From Actinernus sp. WN-2022 (taxonomy: Eukaryota; Cnidaria; Anthozoa; Actiniaria; Actinernidae): 64,000 nucleotides of DNA. Position 1 is the first letter of the stretch. Every line of letters begins with the position of its first letter. Under the pieces are notes generated by a model, which had not been told where the DNA came from, made no database searches, and saw only the letters and a list, made by a program, of their open reading frames with translations. Positions 59,601-64,000 of the stretch are shown here, piece after piece. The DNA is taken from contig JAOWCC010001634.1 in NCBI GenBank assembly GCA_030867875.1, positions 38,645,403-38,709,402 of the forward strand. Reading direction: 5' to 3'. A program made the position numbers and the translations under genes.

Positions 59601-60997
59601 CAGTGTTGAGGAGGTAATCTAGGAGATATTCAATGCCTAAGAATCTTTTATCCAATGCATGTCTTTGTTGTCTTCTACATCAGGTCCAGGCAACCCTTAT
59701 TGGAACCGAGGGTGATGGAACGTGGGAATACGCAGATAATAATTTCGGCGAATTTCGAATTGGCGCTATAAAGGAGGAAGATGAAGACGGGACAGAGACC
59801 GTAAACAGTGAAAAGACAAGTGGGGATAAATGCGAGAAGGATAGCGGTGTTGGGCGCACAGACGAGAGCGTGAAGAATGACGAAAGTTCCGAACAGGATA
59901 CAACAGAGGATACTACTCAGGCTAAGGATAAAAGTACTCGTAAAGGCCTCGACAAAATAGGAAAACAAGTCCTCGAGTTAAATTCTCCACCCGAGTCGCC
60001 TAAAAAGGAAAGTAAGTCATCCTTGCACTCGAGGACGTCCGAAAACAGCTCCAGTAAGGAGAGTAGCAGTAGTCGTGGTGATAAGGAATCAAGTAAGCGA
60101 TCTCCTGATAGGAATGGCGACAGGCATGGGCGCTCGAACGGATCGCCTAAAAAAGAGAAGCATCGGTCGGATCGTAAAAAGAGGGATGAGTCTAGGGAGA
60201 AAGGACTGGATGAAATTAGAGGGGATCGGGACCGTGATCGGGACCGTGATCGGGACCGTGATCGGGACCGTGATCGGGACCGGGATCGGGATCGGGATCG
60301 GGATCGTGATAAAGGAAAACACTCGGAGTATCGTCGTAGCCGGCGTCTTGGATGTGTAGATAGGAGTATACGAGCTTCCTACATGCGAGCTTGCAATAAG
60401 GACTCAATTCAACATATGAACCTGTTCGGTATAGATACAGATCAAATGAGCTCCAAGGCCGATCATAGGCGGAGGAAATCGTCAAAGGATGATTCAAGCG
60501 GCGACGCGCAGCCTTCTGCGAATGGCTCCCCGCAAAATACTGAATGGAGAGTAAAAATGACAAAGGACGGGAAACATATATTTGTTCGAAGGCAATCAAC
60601 TAACGCCGCCAGGCAGGCCAGAAATAAACTATTGCGTGACAGAGCGCAGAAAATTACGGATGAGCGTAGGGGGATGACAACTGAGGATGAGACGCAATCT
60701 GTTTATCTTGGACGGTATTGGCCGCGGGAATCCAGAAGGCAACAATTAGAGAACGTTAGAGAGGCACGGAAAAAGAAAACTCAAAAACTTCAACAGAAAG
60801 GCTCTGACAGCCCTCATACTGGGAGCGGGCCAGAAATTGGAGTTGGAAGAAGAGATATTATAGTGGAATTGAGCAACAGAAAGATGTACAAAAATAGAGA
60901 GAAATGTTTCGATGACTTTGTAACTGTACAAGAGCTTTTAATGCAAAGAAACCCAGACGGGTCACAAAATGGACCCATTCATGTTACAACGGTATGA
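37927..60997 (+). CDS. PDZRN3: PDZRN3/PDZRN4-like RING and PDZ domain E3 ubiquitin ligase (complete, 8 coding exons)
   Basis: Coding exons: 37927-38619, 39142-39225, 39838-39945, 50464-51009, 51664-51756, 52871-52933, 55004-55102 and 59684-60997. All seven introns are phase 0 and GT..AG. The product is 999 residues; vertebrate PDZRN3 is about 1,060. RING: C18, C21, C33, H35, C38, C41, C52, C56. A TRAF-type zinc-finger region covers about 78-150, a coiled coil 152-231, PDZ1 about 237-328 (SLGF loop at 248) and PDZ2 about 476-560 (LGL loop at 490). An Arg-Asp repeat spans 743-771. The conserved C-terminal block has RGMTTEDE and GRYWPRES, then ends in TTV, a class I PDZ ligand. Vertebrate PDZRN3 is known to ubiquitinate MuSK and to act in Wnt signalling; the role here is inferred. 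Orthology to PDZRN3 versus PDZRN4 is not resolved. Confidence 0.95.
39142..39225 (+). CDS. PDZRN3: PDZRN exon 2: start of PDZ1
   Basis: Acceptor 'cctacgattttag', donor gtaagt at 39226. 28 codons with GSLGFNIMGG, the carboxylate-binding loop of PDZ1. Confidence 0.93.
39838..39945 (+). CDS. PDZRN3: PDZRN exon 3: middle of PDZ1
   Basis: Acceptor 'cctttcctttggctag', donor gtaaac at 39946. 36 codons: GLVVSKIAEGGPASKAGGL and then YDRIIK, the standard PDZ beta-3 to beta-4 segment. Confidence 0.94.
45555..45590 (+). repeat. GATA/CATA microsatellite
   Basis: 'atagatagatacatacatac' and 'ataggtacatacat' form a short tetranucleotide run. Confidence 0.8.
46021..46237 (+). repeat. Dispersed repeat, copy 2 (pair with 7581-7810)
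   Basis: Collinear with 7581-7810 in direct orientation; several small indels separate the copies. Confidence 0.8.
46302..46415. repeat. Foldback repeat
   Basis: 'gggtagatccagga' ... 'gaggaggttcaat' faces 'gaacccctgaacctcc' ... 'tctggatctgctcc'. Confidence 0.65.
47604..47846. mobile_element. Near-perfect 83-bp inverted repeat (foldback element)
   Basis: The arms 47604-47686 and 47764-47846 are inverted complements over 83 bp with one mismatch seen (gaacgc versus gcgttt), around a 77-bp spacer. The arms begin 'aataggagatattgtagttg' and end 'gtaatgaagcgc'. No ORF of note. Confidence 0.92.
49309..49460 (+). repeat. Tandem repeat, unit about 26 bp
   Basis: 'caccctaaattagtgactag' with 'ctctaat' recurs about five times, the outer copies degenerate. 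Confidence 0.9.
49594..49684 (+). repeat. Tandem repeat of 'agcgaaggcgggaaatgaaa'
   Basis: Three copies of 'gcgaaggcgggaaatgaaaa' followed by 'tct', spaced 31 and 26 bp apart. Confidence 0.9.
50066..50150 (+). repeat. tRNA-like pseudogene or SINE head
   Basis: An A-box-like 'tggtgcagttagtaaa' and B box 'ggttcgagttcc' are present. A TTCCA anticodon-loop-like segment suggests tRNA-Gly(TCC) ancestry. Spacing between the boxes is expanded and the acceptor stem does not pair, so no functional tRNA is called. Confidence 0.5.
50180..50375 (+). repeat. Purine-rich tract ending in poly-C and poly-A
   Basis: G/A-rich sequence (ggggag-type) from 50210 to 50310, then about 15 C at 50332-50347 and a poly-A run. 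It lies about 90 bp before exon 4. Confidence 0.8.
50464..51009 (+). CDS. PDZRN3: PDZRN exon 4: end of PDZ1 and linker
   Basis: Acceptor 'ctgttcttttcttttcag', donor gtgaga at 51010. 182 codons. It completes PDZ1 (VNDIDLTDASHAKAVQAFKD, then CIKIQRK), carries the GTQTEIM motif conserved after PDZ1 in this family, a Ser-rich linker, and an acidic ELDYEYE before PDZ2. Confidence 0.94.
51664..51756 (+). CDS. PDZRN3: PDZRN exon 5: start of PDZ2
   Basis: Acceptor 'caacttggttttccag', donor gtaaat at 51757. 31 codons: GDIDLGLTFCCGEEDESAVY, aligning with the LGLTVCY loop of vertebrate PDZRN3 PDZ2. Confidence 0.92.
51890..52680. other. CpG-rich blocks in PDZRN intron 5
   Basis: Two GC/CpG-rich segments (about 51915-51985 and 52545-52640) flank an AT-rich middle in which 'actgtgagtttaca' (52110) faces 'tgtaaactcacagt' (52385). 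This is either a decayed foldback element or an internal regulatory region. A 70-codon frame at 52178-52390 is unidentified. Confidence 0.4.
52710..52848. mobile_element. Foldback MITE directly before PDZRN exon 6
   Basis: Arms 'aaagaatgccaatcaggatt' and 'gatcctgattggcattcttt' are near-perfect over about 34 bp, with further inner pairing ('gatagaaaacc' / 'ggttttctat'). Its right end is 22 bp from the exon 6 acceptor. Confidence 0.88.
52871..52933 (+). CDS. PDZRN3: PDZRN exon 6: middle of PDZ2
   Basis: Acceptor 'ctaatgtttttttaacag', donor gtatga at 52934. 21 codons: IEQGSVAYLDGRLTLWDQVL, matching the PDZ2 segment around DGRIREGDRI of vertebrate PDZRN3. Confidence 0.9.
53395..53612. mobile_element. 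GGCACGGCA-type foldback MITE, copy 2
   Basis: 'acgacaagcattttgggca' (left) faces 'tgcccaaaatgcctgtcat' (right). The interior 'ggcacggcaccccctatttt', 'gtcgtgt' and 'gagaccctgtgaaaaggtag' matches the 54.7-kb copy. Confidence 0.78.
54685..54915. mobile_element. GGCACGGCA-type foldback MITE, copy 3
   Basis: 'aaagccctgtttacctacaa' with 'acac' faces 'tgtttgtgtataccggactt'. The interior 'gagaccctgtgataaggtag' and 'ctgtttggagtgccgtgccc' aligns with 53.4 kb. Confidence 0.78.
55004..55102 (+). CDS. PDZRN3: PDZRN exon 7: end of PDZ2
   Basis: Acceptor 'gctctcattccag', donor gtaggg at 55103. 33 codons: IDNFPVTHINDIEPL ... TIKFLVARPAQE, the last strands of PDZ2; vertebrate PDZRN3 has LLIARPELQ here. Confidence 0.93.
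55209..55872. mobile_element. Long foldback element, copy 2 (pair with 29935-30460)
   Basis: Arms pair almost end to end: 'acagccgaatgggcatc' with 'gatgcccattcggctgt'; 'tttttggaccatat' with 'atggtccaaaaa'; 'agtaaatacaaaacagg' with 'ctgttttgtgtttact'; 'gttccaataaaatgg' with 'agtttattgaaac'. It begins about 106 bp after the exon 7 donor. Confidence 0.88.
56138..56260. mobile_element. 123-bp foldback MITE
   Basis: 'ggttctcatataatcgtccc' + 'gatcgcttga' faces 'tcaagcgatc' + 'gggacgattatatgagaacc', about 35 bp of arm. Loop about 45 bp. Confidence 0.9.
56348..56385 (+). ncRNA. Hammerhead-ribozyme-like motif of a Penelope-type element remnant
   Basis: 'gct-ctgacgaa-gggc-taac-gctc-gaaac-gtc-agc' fits the hammerhead plan: CUGANGA box, a 4-bp stem II with a UAAC loop, GAAA box, GUC at the cleavage position and a 3-bp stem I (GCU/AGC). 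Stem III is only A-C/G-U with no loop, and one extra A follows the CUGACGA box. Penelope-like elements are known to carry such minimal hammerheads. Activity here is doubtful. Confidence 0.5.
58030..58180. mobile_element. 151-bp MITE (TCACYC...GRGTGA termini), copy 2, nested
   Basis: Ends 'tcacccttctcacac' and 'gtgagtggggtga', then 'gcccatgctgga' / 'ctcagcatggc'. AT flanks both sides, and the intact right arm shows the empty site 'ggaattactat'. It shares 'gcctcgcactga' and 'gagtttagcc' with the copy at 1948-2109. Confidence 0.85.
58206..58372. mobile_element. Inner hairpin element
   Basis: 'accattattaataggt' faces 'acctattaataatggt', and 'gaaataaacgtac' faces 'gatacgtttatttc'. It is a third likely nested insertion in the left part of the outer foldback. 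Confidence 0.7.
58816..58919. mobile_element. 104-bp foldback element nested in the right arm
   Basis: 'gtttgcattgactataacta' + 'ccagaatcctt' faces 'aaggattcct' + 'gtagttgtatt' ... 'tatagtgcaaac' imperfectly. AT flanks both sides; the left arm of the outer element shows the empty site 'gcaattagagc' in complement. Confidence 0.75.
58987..59214 (+). pseudogene. 75-codon open remnant without start codon
   Basis: A frame open between TGA at 58984 and TAA at 59212 has a coding-like composition: RNAPRLRRAVKRILSKAAC, then DTRALALTQTLHHVSHYTVA and AYKVLISDGDG. It has no Met, no good splice sites and no recognised family. The His-rich LHHVSHYT segment faintly recalls tyrosine-recombinase-type active-site regions of transposons; this is a guess. 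Confidence 0.35.
59684..60997 (+). CDS. PDZRN3: PDZRN exon 8: C-terminal region
   Basis: Acceptor 'gtcttctacatcag' at 59670-59683; an in-frame alternative acceptor, 6 nt later, follows 'gtccag'. 437 codons then TGA. It carries EKDSGVGRTDES and KNDESSEQ, nearly identical to vertebrate PDZRN3, a Ser/Lys/Arg low-complexity region, the Arg-Asp repeat, and the C-terminal block EWRVKMTKDGKHIFVRR ... LLRDRAQKI ... RGMTTEDE ... FDDFVTVQELL ... VTTV. Confidence 0.95.
   Translation, partial: VQATLIGTEGDGTWEYADNNFGEFRIGAIKEEDEDGTETVNSEKTSGDKCEKDSGVGRTDESVKNDESSEQDTTEDTTQAKDKSTRKGLDKIGKQVLELNSPPESPKKESKSSLHSRTSENSSSKESSSSRGDKESSKRSPDRNGDRHGRSNGSPKKEKHRSDRKKRDESREKGLDEIRGDRDRDRDRDRDRDRDRDRDRDRDRDRDRDKGKHSEYRRSRRLGCVDRSIRASYMRACNKDSIQHMNLFGIDTDQMSSKADHRRRKSSKDDSSGDAQPSANGSPQNTEWRVKMTKDGKHIFVRRQSTNAARQARNKLLRDRAQKITDERRGMTTEDETQSVYLGRYWPRESRRQQLENVREARKKKTQKLQQKGSDSPHTGSGPEIGVGRRDIIVELSNRKMYKNREKCFDDFVTVQELLMQRNPDGSQNGPIHVTTV
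60224..60310 (+). repeat. Coding 12-nt/6-nt repeat encoding an Asp-Arg run
   Basis: 87 nt of 'gatcgggaccgt' and 'gatcgg' units encode 29 residues of alternating D and R (residues 743-771). No similar run is known to me in vertebrate PDZRN proteins. Confidence 0.95.
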
Positions 60998-61612
60998 GTT
61001 AGAATATGTACAGTATCTACCCAGTAGTGTGTCCTGGACTTATATATAACTGTTCCTATATAATAGAGTATCAGATTGGTTTTGACGTATTTAGCACTCA
61101 AGCTGTTATAAATCGAGGCTTTGATCTAAATACCTCGCGCTCAGCAGTTTTAGTTATCAAACTATCTTTGATCAAAGTCGGGTGTTCACACTCGGTGGAC
61201 TTACTAAGCGGGTGGTGTGCTTTGATTCCTACCAACATTTGATCAACGGTGTTCTGATAACCAGGAAAGGGTCGTTTTGAGAAACTCAGAGCTCCAATAC
61301 TTATTTACTTAGCTGATTTTACCAGCAACTGTATAGACTCTGGGTCTCTAAAAATGAACTCGGTTTAAAAATTTCAAATGACTGCATACTATGAGTGATT
61401 GCGCAGACATAAGAAAAATAGTGCTTCTCCGCGGAGTAGTCGGCACTCTGGTCTTAGCCTGCGGAACGGTGCAAATGGATGGGGAGGGGGACGGAGAAGA
61501 TAAAAAAAGATGATTAACAATTCCATCATCTCGTTGCGTTGCTACCCAGGCCTATTTAAGGCAAGGCTTTATATCCTCGAGCATAATACCTATACACAAG
61601 GGCATTAAAGGA

Positions 61613-61618
61613 AATAAA
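61613..61618 (+). terminator. Candidate polyadenylation signal of the PDZRN gene
   Basis: The first clear AATAAA after the stop codon, 616 nt downstream. It would give a 3' UTR of about 0.64 kb. Not otherwise supported. Confidence 0.35.
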
Positions 61619-61948
61619 ACCGCTGGCACTGGATTTCGTTCCGACTACTGCTTAATTGAGAGTATGAGGTAACCTGCCTAAAGTGCGGCTTAATTTAGAG
61701 GATTTACAGACTCCGGTTGGGTACAAGGTGGACAGTTCTGTTACGCGGGTACATGGCCTTCGTTTTGGCATTATTACCTATTTAAAACATCGTATAACAT
61801 CTGGTAGCTGACCGGGTAATTCCTGGTTTTAGTATCAAACCTGAAGGCGGCTAGAGAATACTCCCTATTGAAGATTGGGAATTTCTTAGCAGGTTACATG
61901 ACTGGCAAAATGTTTAGAACAGCATTGTTTGATAACATGCCATTTTCC

Positions 61949-62374
61949 GGCCATCCCTTCATGTAGGACGACACGAATTGCTACCAAATTGTATTGTATT
62001 GTATTGTGTCGCGTTCTATTGTTGTATTGAATTGTATTCTATTGTATTTTTGGTAAAAATTCGTGTCGTCCTACCATAGTTAATAGAGTGGAATGGTTAG
62101 GAAACTCAGGGACCTTCTTTGTTATATGTCTTTGTTAGCTTTTTTCAACCACTACCGTGCACAAAACACAATAGAAATTCCAACATGTTAATCAATCAGC
62201 CAATAGAAACGTGTGAGTTCAGTCGTTCAGGGAACGCTAATGAACTATGATCGTGCACAATCTTGTCTTACCCCTTCCAACATAAATCGCAGCACCTTTG
62301 TTAGCCCTTTTGAAGTTTGCCGGGTTTCCTAACCATTCCACTCTATTAACTATGGTCCTACATAAAGGGATTGC
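61949..62374. mobile_element. Foldback element with a nested insertion in its left arm
   Basis: Right arm 'tttcctaaccattccactct' + 'attaactatggtccta' + 'cataaagggatt' faces the left arm 'ccatcccttcatgtagga' + 'ccatagttaatagag' + 'tggaatggttaggaaa'. The left arm is split by the element 61964-62073. Confidence 0.85.
61964..62073. mobile_element. 110-bp element with 16-bp perfect TIRs, nested
   Basis: 'taggacgacacgaatt' and 'aattcgtgtcgtccta' are perfect inverted repeats. The interior is a (TATTG)n-like low-complexity run. Confidence 0.85.
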
Positions 62375-63029
62375 CCATTTTCCGCTTGTAACGCACGCAT
62401 ACCAGGAGAGTAAGTAGGAGCGTGACATGATCACGTGACACTGCACGTTTTCTCTAGATTGATTAGTAGCTGGTGATTGAGTACCACAATTTGGCACCTA
62501 AAGAGCATAACTGGCACAATTTGGCGACTAATTTTGAGATACCAACGCATATAAGAAATTATAATACAAGGTGCAATGTATTCTTGAAAAATTGGGTCGG
62601 TACATTAAACTTCTAGTTAACACATTCCATAGTCGTGGCCTTGAACAGGTCCTTATTCCATGAAGCGCACGCGCGTAGGATTGGGGACGCATTAGATTCC
62701 AATAGGAATAGGACACTTCATTATGGCGTCATTTTACTACAACTATACCAGAAACCTTTTCAGATTACCTTTCTCATCCAGATTTTTAAACTCTCAGTTT
62801 GAGGATTTCAAGACTGACCATCCAAATTAGAGGAACAAAAGGATTAGCGCAAAGTGTCTGATTGTTGTAGTATATGACGTCGTCATGCGTCATGTCCTGT
62901 ACTGTCTTGTTCATAGCACCCGAGAAATTTCAATCTGCTACTCATACTCTCAAAGTAGTAAATCTATACCATGGGCTTGACCGTAGAATATAATAGAGAA
63001 TGTTAATATCATCAATAGACCCTTTTGCA

Positions 63030-63300
63030 GCTGACAAATCATGTGGTGGTACTGGAGAGCAAAATTATATCCGACTTAATTTATTTAACGGCCTTGTACG
63101 AGATCGGTATTGCTATTAGTAAAACCTGTTTGTAAATGCTATTTTCCACCTCTAATCGATTGCCGATCTTTCTAAAACAGCGTTTTCAAAGATAGCTTGC
63201 CCTCCAGCATCCATGTCAACGCCTTTTCCATGGGGATCACGAGCTCAATTCATTCGTTAGCGAAGTATTATATCAGCACGTGACTGTTAGTTGCAAAGGG
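63030..63300 (-). repeat. Dispersed repeat, copy 2 (pair with 11425-11700)
   Basis: The reverse complement is collinear with 11425-11700, including 'gaagtgatataatat'-like and 'acagtcacgtgctg'-like blocks. Confidence 0.8.
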
Positions 63301-63439
63301 CTAATCTCACTGAAAGGGAACCTCTTGAAAAACAGTTTGCTCTCAAACGCTCCTTATGGTGCATAAATATATTACTGAATGTGTTTGCTTCTTGTAAATT
63401 GTCCACTAGATGTCAGTTAGAGATCGATTTTTCTCGCCA

Positions 63440-63545
63440 TGAAACTCATTTGAATTTCCCGCGCGCCAGCGGCAACCGTGAGAGCCAAGATGGCGGCGCC
63501 GGGACGTGAACATCTATCTGTAACGTACTGCACAATTTACAAACA
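63440..63545 (+). promoter_or_regulatory. CpG-rich 'aagatggcggcgccgg' stretch
   Basis: 'cccgcgcgccagcgg' and 'caagatggcggcgccggga' stand out in an AT-rich area. Such motifs occur at transcription starts and also at the ends of some repeats. No following ORF is supported inside the window. Confidence 0.3.
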
Positions 63546-64000
63546 CTAGTAATATAGTTAGGCATCTACAACGAGAATATGAGAACAAACGGGTTTTTTT
63601 TTCAGTGGAGGTTCCCTTTAACTTTGAAATGTTACCGACTTTATTTTCAGTGATACATGCGAGCTAAATTATTCAATGCTGCTGAAATTTCTTCTGCGAA
63701 AATGTGGGCGCGTTTTATTTTTTTGGAAGACTTTATACAAAAATAAGAAGTAAAATCTTGGGACATCCCACTGTTTTGAAATACGGGAAATAGTCACTGC
63801 TTTCCGTATGTTGTTTCGGAAGTATTTGTTTTGTGTTGTGTTTATGCGAAATCCAATGGTTTATCAGTACACTCCACTTCTGGAATATCCTGAATGCACC
63901 CACAAAAATATGGCCATTAACAGAACCAGTATTTATGTTTTATAGTAGAAAAGTCAATCGCAAAAAAAACTTATGCTATGCTTTATGGAATATTCCATTC

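Noticed and set aside
60075..60599. Long frames of repeated Ile-Gly, Pro-Ile/Val or Asp-Pro/His on other frames and strand
   Set aside because: Shadows of the Arg-Asp-encoding repeat in PDZRN exon 8.

Overview
The window is eukaryotic: multi-exon genes with GT..AG introns, many inverted-repeat (foldback/MITE) elements, non-LTR retrotransposon fragments and a tRNA-derived SINE. Protein similarity (a PDZRN3/4-type gene), the repeat types and the compact introns between long repeat-filled ones suggest an anthozoan cnidarian, probably a stony coral. That placement is inference; no taxonomic marker gene is present.

Region 1 (1-7020, perhaps to 22912, + strand): the 3' part of an unrecognised gene. 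Eight exons at 462-660, 1070-1096, 1321-1389, 2824-2928, 3425-3472, 4238-4285, 5158-5476 and 6847-7000 join into one open frame of 322 residues that is Ser/Thr/Pro-rich, acidic and then Lys/His-rich. Five small internal exons are symmetric phase 1-1 cassettes. The last exon has competing donors, an in-frame stop followed at once by AATAAA, and a possible far terminal exon at 22845-22912.

Region 2 (about 7-37.7 kb): no confident host gene apart from that possible terminal exon. It holds dispersed repeats, foldback elements, three non-LTR retrotransposon fragments (21.18-22.45 kb +, 24.95-26.21 kb -, 30.59-31.12 kb +), a SINE with a minisatellite tail (27.28-27.68 kb), a 249-bp element with a visible target-site duplication (26927-27175), and a decayed minus-strand coding remnant (18.6-20.4 kb).

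Region 3 (37927-60997, + strand): a complete PDZRN3/PDZRN4-like E3 ubiquitin ligase gene. Eight coding exons, all introns phase 0, predict 999 residues: RING finger, TRAF-type zinc-finger region, coiled coil, PDZ1, PDZ2, a low-complexity segment with an Arg-Asp repeat, the conserved PDZRN C-terminal block, and a C-terminal TTV PDZ ligand. Introns 3, 5, 6 and 7 carry many foldback elements. The largest is a 1-kb structure in intron 7 with separate small elements inserted in each arm, next to a hammerhead-ribozyme-like motif.

Region 4 (60998-64000): downstream sequence with a nested foldback element, a dispersed repeat shared with 11.4 kb, and a CpG-rich 'aagatggcggc' stretch near 63.48 kb that may be a promoter or repeat end.

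No bacterial-type operon, CRISPR array or rRNA gene was seen.
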